From positions 16,714,827 through 16,778,826 of the forward strand of contig CM037476.1 in NCBI GenBank assembly GCA_021014325.1: a stretch of 64,000 nucleotides of DNA, read 5' to 3'. The position numbers and the translations under genes are program-made. The number at the start of each line of letters is the position of its first letter. The first letter of the stretch is position 1. Below are positions 35,453 to 47,279 of this stretch, one piece after another. The notes under the pieces are model-generated. The model searched no databases and was not told where the DNA came from. It saw nothing but the letters and a program-made list of their open reading frames with translations. This DNA is from Plazaster borealis (taxonomy: Eukaryota; Echinodermata; Asteroidea; Forcipulatida; Labidiasteridae).

Positions 35453-35707
35453 TACACTCTGAAAACTCCCGGTTCAGAATTGACCCGGATCAAGGATCCG
35501 AGCCTGACCCATATCTGGATCAGGCTGACCCGGAAACTGGTTTTAAAAAATGTGATTTTTTAGCTCGGAATCTGGGCCTCAGTCTGAAACATTTTTGGGT
35601 CATTTTAACACAGATTCCGGGTCACATTGACCCAGAAATGGGTCATGCTTCCCTTGGATCCGGGACTGGGTCAATTAATTATCACGCAGGAGGTATTTAG
35701 AGTGTAT
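35453..35707. mobile_element. Family C element, copy C4, then (ATT)n
   Basis: TACACTCTGAAAACTCCC...GGAGGTATTTAGAGTGTATA ends. An exact GGTCACATTGACC lies at 35620-35632. A (TTA)n tract follows at 35732-35752. Confidence 0.85.
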
Positions 35708-35752
35708 AGATTTTCGCATTGTATATAAGAACTTATTATTATTATTATTATT

Positions 35753-36281
35753 TATGAATAAACCCACTTCCACTCCTTCTTTAAAACCAGCTGGATTTTC
35801 TTTTCTCAAAGTCCACGGTGAAACGTGCTCAACCCAAACATCCAACCTCCACTCATGTCCGAGGCCTCTTTCGATTACTCCCCTTCTCTTCCAATTCAAA
35901 AACCGTCTTAAACAACCTCCGTGGGTCTCTTGGACGTGACTTGCTTCAAAGAACCTCTGAGCAAGGAAAGAACTAGAGGCTTTCGAGCGTCTATTGTCCC
36001 TTATAAGTAGAAAAACATGTCCTCGGAAGGTACTGTGTGCCCACACATAACGTTCTTAAACGAACACAACCTTTGTCAGCAAACCCTGTGAGAGTTAACT
36101 TCCGTTTTGGGTCTAAATGTCGTTGTCGTAAATAGACAACCTTCAATGTTCTTTTCTCCTTTAATGTTGAATAGTAGCTCGATTGGATAGCAAGACAAAT
36201 ATGATTTGTAGGCCAACATTCCTGCCTGTAATAGCCCGGGTCGAGTTGAACAGACAAACTTCGGGTTTGGGGAAGTGTGTG
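35753..36281. other. No gene recognised
   Basis: Several overlapping open frames on both strands, none family-like. Confidence 0.4.
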
Positions 36282-36468
36282 TTTTAACGCTACATACGAA
36301 GTGTGGACTTGAGAACAAAAGAGGTTCACATAATGTAGGGACTTAAAACACTATGTGGACCTACACATATCCACACAGTGTTTTTTTTACATTGTTGAAG
36401 AATATAATTTTCATTAAGTGTACAGAACAAAGAAATGTCCACAGAGTGACTGCAACACAGAGCTGTGT
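36282..36468 (+). mobile_element. Family B element, copy B1
   Basis: Shares TTTTAACGC, CGAAGTGTGGAC, CATAATGTAGGGACT, CAGTGTTTTTT and CACAGAGTGACTGC with B2 and B3. Right end CAGAGCTGTGTG. Confidence 0.85.
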
Positions 36469-36988
36469 GTGCGCGTTTTTAAACACAAAATGTTATTTTT
36501 TATGTTTATTTTCAATTGGAACGAACGCCAACAAAATGAACGCCGTCCCCCAAAACAACGTCAAGTCAGGCAATGCTTTATCCAACTGTTGGTTCGCCAA
36601 CACATTTTTCAGTCGCCTGGTATGCTAAGGTAGAGCTTTCACTGAAATTGAGTGTGAGATCACTTCCGAGTGTAGCTCTCTATCTAAGAACCAATCCGGC
36701 TTTCCTCCCATGTGTGTGTGTCACAGCTCCTTACAGTAAATGCATATCGTGTTCGGTTACCGGACCCGGGGTGAGGATCTTGAAGTAGTGGACTCTGTTT
36801 AGCATTGACTTCCAATTATAGCTCGCAGGAACTGAATCTTCCCGAGATGCTGTTTGGATTGTGTTACTGCAAGTTCGTCGGCTTACAAAATTGTATAAAT
36901 TATGATAATTTATGTTTTTACGGACGTGTTTTTTCCTCCCTTTTTCTCCTTATTCTTCATTGTTGCGGGGGGGGGGCCTTATTGACCT
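36469..36988. other. No gene recognised
   Basis: A short G run near 36966; nothing else. Confidence 0.45.
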
Positions 36989-37151
36989 TTATCACACTGC
37001 CGCCATCTTGGTCATGTTCCCTGTATCCAATAATAGTAATGAATGCTAATATTCATTTTGCAAACAGGAACCAGACCATTTTTCCATTCCAGCCTAAGTT
37101 TGTTTACATTGGTTTGAATGGGAGAAAATCAAGATGGCCGCACCGTGATAA
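36989..37151. mobile_element. Family K element, copy K2
   Basis: TTATCACACTGCCGCCATCT pairs with AGATGGCCGCACCGTGATAA. Confidence 0.8.
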
Positions 37152-37396
37152 ACATTTTCCCTCAATTGAAAGACAAGTTTGCATTCGAACTTGGCATGTT
37201 TATCTTGCCCTGAAAAGAGAAACAAAAAACACCTGCCAATTTAAACCAAAATATAAAATTCACCAGTTATCGTTAACACTTTTTTCTTGGCAATCTCAGT
37301 AGTTCAAAAAATATTGTTCTGTTTCAGAAATCATTTTTCTTGAAAATGTAACGGTTTGAAATGGTGTACTTGTTCCAAAATGCGCGATGGACGACC

Positions 37397-37529
37397 GTTT
37401 TCGAAACCAAGGGTTGGGCTTGGGCACCGTCCGTCTCTTTTGAACCCCCCATACCGATTGTGTACGCTTTCAAACTTACTGACGGATCCCAAGACGGAGC
37501 CTGTAAGCTCAGGCCTTGGTTTCGAAAAG
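37397..37529. mobile_element. Family O element, 133 bp
   Basis: 15/16-bp inverted ends GTTTTCGAAACCAAGG and CCTTGGTTTCGAAAAG. Confidence 0.65.
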
Positions 37530-38232
37530 AGCCTTATTCCGCGTCATGTTTGCAGCTGTGCTAGTCAGCTTATTGGACCCCAGTTCGAATCCCATCATAA
37601 GACCACGTTTATTTGTTACTCGGTGTCTAGCTGATGAGGGGAGTTTTCTTAAGATTTTCTTCTTCTTAGCAGGGTCTTATCACAAGTTCAGCTTCTTTTT
37701 GGGATCGTGTACGTTCCAATCCTTCCTGAGGCCCCCCAAAACAATGTGTTTGTTGTCCATAGAGGGTCCTAAAAGGGTAGGGGTTTGCGTGTGTGTGTGT
37801 GTGTGTTTATGTGTATTGTATTTGGGAATATAAACTCTTATTAATTGGTATTAAAATATTAATTCCAAACACAAAACACAACACTTGCACTGTATTGAAC
37901 CCTTTTATTAATGTTTTTGAATAGTATTTTAATACAACTGATTAGCAAGATTTTACAGTTTCTTCCTGTTTTGTCGACAATTTTTTGAAATTTTTAATTA
38001 AAATATTGATTATTAAAAAAAGACTGTTTTGAGAAAGAAAAAACAATTTTCGGTCGCGACGCAAATGACGGTCGGTCGGACGAGGACAAACAATGTTTAT
38101 TATTTTGTTTGTTGCGGAATGTTTGGTAGACTTTGATCGACATTAAATAACTTATTACAAATCTCATCTATTAGGCCCGTAATGGGCATTATCAATAATA
38201 GACACGCCCCCAACACTGATCCACCATGGTAT
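37530..38232. other. No gene; (GT)n microsatellite
   Basis: (GT)n at 37787-37807; the rest unrecognised. Confidence 0.55.
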
Positions 38233-38606
38233 TTAAAGGCATCGTACACGATACACGTTTGGTAATTGGAGCCTATTGTTTGTTTCAATCCTATATAGTT
38301 ACCATATACCATAAAACTAACCTGTGAAAATTATTTCATTTCAAACGGTGGTAGCGTTTTTGAGATATTGCCGAAAATCTGGAGCGGAAGAATACACAAT
38401 TCGAGAAGCGTTACCGTAACGCTTGTCAATATTCAAAATATTTTGGGGATAAAAAGTGATATTTTTTTCCATAACCGCAGTCCTTCGAAGTAAAAAGTCT
38501 CTCAAAATGCATTATACTATCCAAAGCTGCTGTACTTCTTACCAAGTAAGTTTTTATTGCCATAAATAATTTTCAGAGTCATTACCAAACGTGTACGATG
38601 CCTTTG
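38233..38606. mobile_element. Diverged family A copy
   Basis: TTAAAGGCATCGTACACG and CCAAACGTGTACGATGCCTT inverted ends. The left end has a short internal duplication of TACACG. Confidence 0.8.
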
Positions 38607-38814
38607 AGGAGAGGGTTTCAATTTCGATTGATGCATAATGTAATTATATTTTATGCAAATCAATATATATGTTTGACTCAAATACTGTGCTAAAAGGATT
38701 ATATTTATTTATATCAGTCATAGAGGCTTCATAAAAGTGCTGCAACGTATCAAATAACGCAGAAGAAATCCGTTTATCTTTTTAGTTGGGGTAACAAAAT
38801 CTTCACGGTCAGCA

Positions 38815-38945
38815 GAGTCGACTCGGTTCCGGTTTTCAAGGGGACAGATCCGTATTTGGGTCAGTCTATAGTGTTCCTCACTCTTGGTCCTGATCTTTAC
38901 TTGGGATCCGGATCCGGGTCGATTCTATCCCAGGATTTTATACTC
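38815..38945. repeat. Degraded family C remnant
   Basis: GATCCGTATTTGGGTCAGTC...GGGATCCGGATCCGGGTC; no intact ends. Confidence 0.45.
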
Positions 38946-39251
38946 TGCCTACTCATGCTCATTGACCATGTAAACCTGTAACATCACAGTCATATTTACA
39001 AAAGAGAAACAGGCACGGAGGAAAACGTAAATTCTTACATTTTATGGAGATTGCAACGTCTGGTCTTCATCAGCATTTAATAAATGAAGAAAGGGAGCAG
39101 ATCTCAAATTGTTAAACTGTTATTTTTGTGTAAATCTTTAATTTATGCGAAAATTATGACACAAAATGTAAAATGTATCATTCCTGTGACCAGTGTAGTA
39201 TCTTGCCTGCCATAAAGCCCTGTAACTCTTTCTGTAAACAGTGGTCTAGAG
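38946..39251. other. No gene recognised
   Basis: Nothing identified. Confidence 0.5.
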
Positions 39252-39485
39252 TACACTGCAAAAACTTGTGTGTTAAAATTGACACAAGGGTGTTGTCACA
39301 CATAGATACCCAAGACAGAATCAAGATTAACACCACAGGGTGTTAAAATAACACCAATGTAATTGTGTTGGTAGAAATTAGTGTTATTTTTAACACCCTA
39401 TGTTGTAAGTTTTTATTCTCTTTTGGTATCTTTATGTGACAACACCCATGGTTTCAATTTTAACACCCCAGTTTTTGTAGTGTTG
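39252..39485. mobile_element. Family D element, copy D3
   Basis: TACACTGCAAAAACTTGTGT...CCCCAGTTTTTGTAGTGT ends. Confidence 0.85.
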
Positions 39486-40224
39486 TATCACGTTACATTA
39501 TTATGTCAATGTGTGGTTACTTTTTTCAGCAACAACAAAATGTATTGTGCAAAAGATTGTGGAGAGTTTTAAAATGGGATCTGATTTTGAAAGTGACAAC
39601 AGTTGTTTTGTGTGAAAGGGAAGATTATTTGTTTTGTGGAGAGTATAATTAAAATCACAATGTTAAGTTTGCAGGAAACACACTGCACAACCGACAACCT
39701 GTGAAATTTTCTCGAATTCAACAATAAAGGGAATTGGTGAAACTGTGATTTGTTTTGTCTCCAAGTGTTTCAGACATCAGTGGCATAACTGGGGGGGGGG
39801 ACAATGTCTATGCCCACGGTACCCTCCCCCCCCGGCCCCATTTGATATCTGGACTTTTTATATTAAAAATTACCAGAGCAAAATCTTACATTTTATTGGT
39901 TTTTAAACAATTTTTCCATTTACACGCAATGTATTTGTTTTTACACTCACGTCAGATTATCTAATAAAACAAAATTAGTAAATGGCATAACAAGAGCGCT
40001 TATTTGAGAAAATTACAAACGGAGACTGCTGTTTTAATTGGCCAGAAGTGCCCCCCCCCCCTAAAAAAATTGTACAACCCCTTGTGCCCCCTAACATTTT
40101 ACCCTATAGTTTCGGCGCTGGTTTGAGACGGAGCATTGTTTTGGGGATGATTGGTACCACAACAAACTTTATAAACTCTGGGCTTTCAGATTAGCACAAT
40201 ATTCTTCTTATTTTGATAAATTTT
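39486..40224. other. No gene recognised
   Basis: Poly-G/poly-C patches at 39791-39833 and 40050-40062. Confidence 0.5.
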
Positions 40225-40445
40225 ATACACTGCAAAAACTTGGTTGTTAAAATTGACACCATGGGTGTTGTCGTATATACATATCAAAATTTACACCATG
40301 GGGTGTTAAAATAACACTTATTTCTGCATAAACAGTTACATTAGTGTTATTTTAACACCCTATGGTGTTAATTTTGATTCCCTCTTCGGTATCTATATGA
40401 CAACAACACTAGTGTCAATTTTAACACCCCAGTTTTTGCAGTGTA
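40225..40445. mobile_element. Family D element, copy D4 (best preserved)
   Basis: TACACTGCAAAAACTTGG + TTGTTAAAATTGACACC and the matching complement to CAGTGTA. The TA at both ends could be the target duplication. Confidence 0.85.
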
Positions 40446-41150
40446 TCACCTAGCTGTTTTTTCAACTTCGGCAGTATGTAACACGAACATATTCATATGT
40501 ACGATTTTAAGTGTTACGAACTTTTTAACCCATGAGTTTTATTGAAAACTAATTAATTTGTTCTGTAGATGAATATCAATCCTTTACTTTGTTTTGGAGC
40601 AAAAATGCATTGTGCAAAAGGTTGAGAAAAGTGGGTTTGTTGTAACTGACTCCCCCGTTGTTCGCGTGACTTACCTAATTAAGAGTGCTGAGCATACGTG
40701 ATCTGGCATCCAATCAAATATTTAACATTACCTTTCGGATGACCGGCCAGATTCTATACTTCACTAATGGCTTGACAAATAAATGAATAATAGTCAGAAA
40801 GTGGGTCGACGTGCTTTGTACCATTCACTTTTAAACCCCAAAAGGGAACATTGTGAAGGGAACTCAGATCGTACATCTTGTTTGCCAAAGTCATCATGTT
40901 AGTGGGTTGATTTACCCAGTTTTTTATAAAACAGCCAATTAAAATCGACTAAAGTGGACGATGATGATGGTGTCTGAAATTCGAGGGCGCCCTCTATTGA
41001 CGAGTTCATTTTTAGAACGTGGTTGTTTCGAATTACGAATTGATCCTATTCAACACAGGGGTAACCACAAGTTACAATGAACATTATTGTTTTGTTTTCT
41101 CACACGTACACCGTACGTTGCTGTGTGTTAAAACACTACTCGGTGCTTTC
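40446..41150. other. No gene recognised
   Basis: Nothing identified. Confidence 0.5.
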
Positions 41151-41215
41151 CTACTCGGGTGGGATTCGCACCCACGACCGGCGACGGGAGTTCGAATCCC
41201 TGTAATTAGCAGCGA
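41151..41215 (-). repeat. tRNA-like fragment (SINE remnant)
   Basis: The minus strand carries GGGTGCGAATCCCACC (B-box-like). A second AGGGATTCGAACTCCC lies beside it. No full cloverleaf. Confidence 0.4.
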
Positions 41216-42240
41216 AACAATAACATCAATTAACAGCCTGAGAGAAGTCAATAACTTTTCCCGACTGTTTTCTTTTTCATCTTCCTCTGCAGCTTCTTCA
41301 AAGTATAATCAACACAATATTGTGTGAGTAATGAATTTATAAATATGCAAGTAGGCCTACCCCCACCCCACATACACACACACCATGGCATTCTGTCTTG
41401 TGACATAGTACTGTCACATTTTAAGTTCAGCACAAGTTCGAAAAATAATTGATACAAGCCGACAGCCAGAAAAGATTAATTTTTTTTAAAAATAGCATGC
41501 CGGGTATTTCCACCTGTCGTTTATACGCGCAGCGTTGAGCCATCCTCATTTCCATTACAATACCCGCTCCCCCAGGGCACTATGCTTTGGACTGTTTTCG
41601 ATAGTACCTCGCCCTTGTGGCAAGTGTTGCAATGACTACACGTCTTCGCTCGGGGAGGGTGTATAGATCGCGTTTTTTTTTACCCGCTTTAGTATGCTGA
41701 CGGTTTAGAATAACTGAAACTTCATTACTTCCCATTTATTCATCCATTCAAAGCCTGCCTTTAGGGAGCGTCCCAGTGTAAACAATTCCCGCTAGTTGTG
41801 TAATGATCTTGAAAATTAAAGCAATTGTAATTTCAACCATTTTTTTTTGTTGTTGACCGGATTGATAGATACTAGGAACGGTCGCCTTTTCCAACTGGGA
41901 TTGGTCGATCATTTGTGGTGCTACAAACTCAGTGATCATTGCCAGGATTAACTCCTAATAATTATCGTTATAACCAGTGTAAGTCGACTTTGTCTTGAGC
42001 AACTCATGCATTTTTGATACCGGATTTGCTGTCTTCCACCATAAGAAACAAAAGATATAGGGCCTAACGTTTAATCGAGTGCACTTTTTATAATGTTGAC
42101 CTTTTCCCCGTTGGGAAATCCGATTATTTACTGACCGTTCAAACTATAATTGCTTCAGTAGAATGGAATACACTCAAAATTTCAACGGTAACCCATTGAT
42201 AAGTTCGTTGCTATTTACAGCCACACCTTTCATGTGACCC
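41216..42240. other. No gene recognised
   Basis: Nothing identified. Confidence 0.5.
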
Positions 42241-42436
42241 CACACAGCTCTGTATTGCAGTCACTCTGTGGACATTCCTTTGTTCTGTACACTTAAGGAA
42301 AATCCTATTCTTCGACACTGTAAAAAACACTGTGTGGACGTGTGTAAGTCCACATAGTGTTTCAAGCCCCTACAATAATATGTGGACCTCTTTTTTTTAA
42401 TATTCTCAGGTGCACACTTCGTATAGCGTTAAAACA
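42241..42436 (-). mobile_element. Family B element, copy B2
   Basis: Reverse complement of B1: CACACAGCTCTGTATTGCAG...GCGTTAAAA. Confidence 0.85.
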
Positions 42437-42764
42437 CACCCAATGGGACATGTTGGTGTTTTCTATAACGGTCGACCGGAAATACACGCTCATTGGTTCT
42501 GATCCTCAAGCATTACAAGTCACCTGGGGATCGGCCTGCCGATGTTGATATTCAGCTTATAAGTATGAATCTTTGAATGGCGTCTGTTTGTTTTTAGTTG
42601 TTTTGGGGTCACTTTTTTAATCACTAACGGGAAGGCAAAAGCAGCTCTGTTGTTGTTGGCAAACTGTTGCTGTTGGCAAGCGTAAACTCTTGTTGCGTGT
42701 AACGATAGCGTATACACTTGTTCGTGTGAAAATTTGTGATTGATAATGATTTGTGTGTGCAAAC

Positions 42765-43003
42765 ACCCTAAACACGTCCGGGTCAGAATTGATCCGGATC
42801 CGGCCTCGGATCCTTGGGGCCTGACCCATTTCTGGCTAAGTATGACCCGAAATGGGTCAAAATGACGCAGAAATGGGTCAAAATGACGCAGAATCCGAGT
42901 TAAAATCCCGTTTTTAACCATTTCACGGGTCAGCCTGACCCAGATGGGCAAGCCCTCTGGGACCCGGAATTCGAGTCAATTCTGACCAGGAAATTCTAGT
43001 GTA
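42765..43003. mobile_element. Family C element, copy C5
   Basis: AACACGTCCGGGTCAGAA start. An exact GGTCAGCCTGACC lies at 42928-42940. A duplicated AATGGGTCAAAATGACGCAG is inside. Confidence 0.75.
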
Positions 43004-43644
43004 AAACGAATGCTTATACATTTATTGTAAACTTGATTTCATAAAAACTAGGCTATAATATCCTACTTTAAAAAAAACCTATTCCGACTGAATTACTGTC
43101 ATATTATAACAGTATTTTCAGTCGGAATATAGGCGAGACAGTTCCCCCTCATGAAATTAATTTATTCGATTTGACAAGAAGAACAAGCACTTGCACAAAA
43201 TCTGCTTTATTTGCTTTTTATTTTATTTGTTTTTTAACATTTTGACGACCTCATCACCAATGCTAACTTCGATTCCCGCATAGCCTAAGCATGAATTTGA
43301 ACGTCTGCACAAATCCTGATTAGAAGTAGGCCTACCGTTTTTATCGTTGTTTTCTGGTTTAAAAAAAAAATTGTGTTTTTTAACGGTGTTTGTTCCATCA
43401 GGTTGCAAGTTCATTAGGCCTATAATACAATACGAATACTTAAATACTGAATAGTTTGGTTTTAGGAAGATTTGTTTTTCCTCCTCAGTCTGGCCTTCTC
43501 TACAGTGTCGTTTTATTGTTGATCAATCTGTATTTATTTTTAATTATTGTGATGGTTTTACTTGTTCCTTGTGTCTCAATACTCTTTGTACATTTTGACT
43601 GCGTATTGTGGAGAGAAATCATATGTTAACAGTAACCCTGTTCC
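43004..43644. other. No gene recognised
   Basis: A short palindrome, TATTCCGACTGAA...TTCAGTCGGAATA, lies at 43080-43128. Confidence 0.5.
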
Positions 43645-43998
43645 TTAAAGCAAATGTACAACATTGGTAAGTGTCAAAGACCATTATGTATCCACACTTG
43701 ATGTGACCCAACATAGGCCTACATGAAATAACAAACCTGTGAAAGTTTAAGCTAAATCGGTCTTTAGAGTCATGAGAAAACAGTGGAAACCCCCATTAAA
43801 TATTTTCGCTGCCGTTTCAAACATTGGATTTTATCACCAGTGATAAAGACTCATTGTTTTACTCATTTCCTAAAAACTAAAGCATTTCAAGCAAAACTAT
43901 TTCAAGGGAACTTTTCCACCATGACCATCTCTATACCATGTACGTTATGTGCAAATCTGTGAACGTTTATATTTTCAACCTAACCAATATTGTGCATA
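43645..43998. mobile_element. Diverged family A copy
   Basis: TTAAAGCAAATGTACAACAT start; shares AACAAACCTGTGAAAGTTTA. The right end is eroded. Confidence 0.6.
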
Positions 43999-44798
43999 GA
44001 ATGTTTTTTGTCAACGCCAGCCACCTACAAGAGGAAATCATGACTCCGAGATCAGCGCAAAATTAATGATTAAGTTTTTATACACTCATGCTCCAGAAAG
44101 ATCCAAATTTAGCCAGAAATAACCCCTACTCGTAAGTTTAGTTCCCGGATTATCTATGTCCATAAATAACACGATAACATCGAGGCCCGTGGGCTTTATT
44201 TTCCTGAGGACGAGTTTCTGTTGAAAACACAATTCCCGCATCTGCCGATGATTATTATCATAGATACTGTGTTATAGTATTCAATGGTTTCCACGGGACG
44301 GGTGATTCGTATCTGAGTCAGACGGCCGGGAGAGAAAAACAGCGTATTCAGGAAATTTTCCGACTGATCTAATCACCATCTGCTGACAAAACATGAAACA
44401 AAAACATGAATCTGAGGCAGCAGACGATGCGAGTAAAAATTAAGAAAAATCTGCTGGAGTTTTTATTTCTGAAATAAGACAAGTAAGATGATTGTGTACA
44501 ATATAGCCACCTGCTGCGGTTGCTTGTGGCGGCAGGCAGCAGGGAGTGTTCGGGAGTGCCCCGCCAAGCAGTCCCGACTGGTCATACGTACGTCATGTGG
44601 GCATTGCCTTGCGATGCATCGTTTATTACATGCTAAAATTAGCACAAGAAAACAACTCCACACCAAATGCAATAATCAATGAGTTGACATCAACAGTATG
44701 ATTGGCAAGTACTCTAACTTTGGATGCAACTTATCATGGCATAACTCCAATAGTGCTGTATTGGTTTGAACAAAGTTTCAAATACCGACGGTTGTGGC
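43999..44798. other. No gene recognised
   Basis: Nothing identified. Confidence 0.45.
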
Positions 44799-44948
44799 AG
44801 GAGATTCTGTCCCCCGGAGTTTCTGTCCCCCATGCGGCGAATTGTGTAAGCCTTACATACATTTCATTTGATAGCGCTCTCTTTTGAATCAACATCCTTC
44901 AGCCCATGTTATTTTCGCGTTACAGGGGACAGAATCTCCGGGGGACAG
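44799..44948. mobile_element. Family U element, copy U1
   Basis: GGAGATTCTGTCCCCCGGAG and GGGGACAGAATCTCCG + GGG are inverted ends. The interior ATAGCGCTCTCTTTTGAATC recurs in U2. Confidence 0.75.
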
Positions 44949-45082
44949 TAAAAGGTCTTGTTGTTTTTCATCACTCGCTGGATCGTTTGCTTATTATTGC
45001 CTTGTCTATTTTTCGGATGTAATCGGGTTCCCTGTAGGCGGTGCAATCACAATGGCACATGTCTATTCTTCATGGCCGGTGT

Positions 45083-45215
45083 GGCAGGAGATTCTGTGGT
45101 CATCACCCCCCCCCCCCCTTTACGGCAAATAATGTGTAGACATTTCGTCTCATAGCGCCCTCTTTTGAATAAACTTCCTTGGGAACCACACAGGGGAACA
45201 AATTCCCCTAGGCCT
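45083..45215. mobile_element. Family U element, copy U2
   Basis: GTGGCAGGAGATTCTGTGG...ATAGCGCCCTCTTTTGAATA...GGGGAACAAATTCCCC. Confidence 0.65.
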
Positions 45216-46280
45216 ATTTACACCGGAAAGTTTTCCCTGTTTCATTTCGTTTGGGTTGTTTGTGTGTTTCTTGGGGTGTTTTGTTGGGGTGTTGGTTTGT
45301 TTATTTTCCCGTCTCTTATTTGTCTGCTTCTTTTATACTGGCAATCGGGGAGGGGGTATGTCCTTTAAAAAAATTTTAGACTGGGTGGACAGCATATCAG
45401 ATGTTCACCCATTTTTTGATTGACTGTTCATTAGAAAATGCAACAAAATAGAAAAAATACACTATTTTCTTGATTTAATAATGTGTTTACAATTGTTGTT
45501 CAAATAAAAGAATAACGATCGAACAGTGAAGAGGACAAAGTTCATGCACCAAACTATATCATTTTTTGTAAACCCACAGTTACTTTTGAATAATAACGTT
45601 TTGGGGGTCATGCAATTAATAGATGTGTAAAATATAACAATCAATCCGAATCTGGGGGCTCTGTGCTTCAACATTTGAGGAAATTTGATAAATTTAGCTG
45701 TTAATTCAAATTGATCCTTTTTGGCTTGGGAATTTTAAAAGTGTCCCATGAAAACTGGCAGCAATTTTCGGTTTTGGAAAAAGCACTTCGGGGTGTTTTT
45801 TCTTGAGTAGGCCTAATTAGCCAAATTCCAAACGGCTGACCTGCCAAAAATTGAAAAGAAATCTGAAGTTTAGTTGTCTGAAAATATATTTGATTGGTTT
45901 TCAAGAGGCTGAGAGACTTAAAAAAATTATTTAAGTATTTTTGAAATATTTAGCATTTAGCATCGGTTGCGATGGGAGTTTATTATATTTTTTGTTTTAG
46001 TGTTGTGCACCTGGAGCTTGTCGCAACTCTCTCAATATACGGCTCTGCCTGGAGCAAGAGTAAAGCGCCCTCTTTGTACAAACAAATTCACGCGTTATTA
46101 TTTCCACAAGAGGGCGCACTACTTCCTGGTTGGTCAGAGCTGTGGACACAGCTCTGTGGTTGGTACATTGAATTTATAATTGGACGTGTAGATGAATGGT
46201 CACAGTATGAAAACGAAAATATTTTAACAGCAACTGTGCGACGACTTAGAATAAGTCCAATTGATCTTTTAAAATGGTAA
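45216..46280. other. Upstream of the MAN1A-type gene; no gene called
   Basis: A plus-strand 102-codon frame ends at 46280 and overlaps a small palindrome, GCGCCCTCTT...AAGAGGGCGC (46068-46120). No family recognised. Confidence 0.4.
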
Positions 46281-46412
46281 ATTTCCACCAATTACAACAA
46301 ACATTGTATTTTAGGGTTGTAATCTAACGTTTGACTGGTAACACCAACTACATCTTCTGAACTGATTGTCATTAAATGTTAAGCACTCGCTGGCGGCGTC
46401 AGAAACACCAAC
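46281..46412 (+). promoter_or_regulatory. Likely 5' UTR / promoter-proximal region of the MAN1A-type gene
   Basis: This is the sequence directly before the start codon, with GGCGGCGTC at about 46392. No TATA box is obvious. Assignment is by position only; the transcription start cannot be placed from sequence. Confidence 0.35.
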
Positions 46413-47117
46413 ATGGCCGGCCGACAGCAGCCGGTTTTACCCCTTTCGCAGAGGTATGTAAACGGAGTTCCTGTCTCCGAAAGTCGTTTTAATTTACGGA
46501 CTTCAGAAAAGTATTTTGTTTATTTGATAGTTTTAGTGTTTATAAGCCTTTGTTATAGCGCCTTATTCCTGTTACCCGAACTCCGAACGCGCACAACGTA
46601 TGTGGATGCACCGGAGAAAATTTTCCAACACGACGTTGATTTACCAGGGGCAGAGGGCAATAATGCCGGTGTTGTCGGTCACCATCCGCTGGACAAAAGG
46701 GAAGATGATATACACGGCTGGCAGGACAAAAAGAAATTTCATTTACAGGTGGAATTAGATGAAACTTTAGAGAAAGCAAAAAATGCCTTAGTTGTAGGAA
46801 TTCAAGACATTGGCAAACAAGCCAATCATGCCAAGGCCCCAATTGCGGGGGATGGCAGGAAAGAAACGGGTAAAACTGCTGAAGAAACAGCGAAGAAAGA
46901 AACCAATGTGGATGGACACAAAGACAAGGATATAAAAGGTGAAGTTGATGCGGATAAACAAAGGTTCTTGGAGAAACAGAAGGAGGAAGAAGAAAAAATA
47001 AAACAACAGAAAAAACAGGCGGACATCTCAAAGGTTGGCATAGCAGGAGGTCTTGAGTTACCCGATGGTGAACCAGATGATGAGCTCAGTAAAGAACGAA
47101 GGAATAGTGTACGAGAG
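46413..47117 (+). CDS. MAN1A: Golgi alpha-1,2-mannosidase (GH47, MAN1A type), coding exon 1
   Basis: This exon encodes the first 235 residues of a class I mannosyl-oligosaccharide alpha-1,2-mannosidase, a type II Golgi membrane enzyme that trims Man9-type N-glycans towards Man5. The ATG sits in a good context (ACCAACATGG). Residues 1-32 are a short basic cytosolic tail. Residues 33-55 are a hydrophobic signal anchor beginning YFVYLIVLVF. From 56 onward is a luminal stem, strongly Lys/Glu-rich at about 146-203 and likely helical. The reading frame continues to a stop at 47168, but I end the exon at GAG|GTTAGT because residues ending SVRE then join exon 2 (MMLHAW...). From memory of the family, vertebrate MAN1A1 also has an exon boundary just before the MMKHAW segment. 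The stem is poorly conserved, so the assignment rests on architecture plus exon 2. Choosing among MAN1A1, MAN1A2 and MAN1C1 is not possible here. Confidence 0.9.
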
Positions 47118-47279
47118 GTTAGTATGAATAGCAGTATTCCAGAATTATGTTATCTTTTATTAGTATGATGACTACGATTACGTAGTTTGAGTTACTTGAA
47201 GTCTTGACCCAACAACGCTTTTTAATATTTGGATATTTGTCCAAATGTTTAAAAAAATTGGGGCACCAATGCAATGCAA

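Noticed and set aside
36805..37302. Plus-strand 165-codon frame
   Set aside because: It runs through a poly-G tract and family K2; composition is repeat-driven.
45972..46280. Plus-strand 102-codon frame just upstream of MAN1A
   Set aside because: A TTTTTGTTTTAG acceptor lies near its start, but there is no recognised domain and it spans a short palindrome. Evidence is too thin to call a gene.
46540..47041. Minus-strand open frames opposite MAN1A exon 1
   Set aside because: Antisense shadows of a Lys/Glu-rich coding exon; no independent signals.
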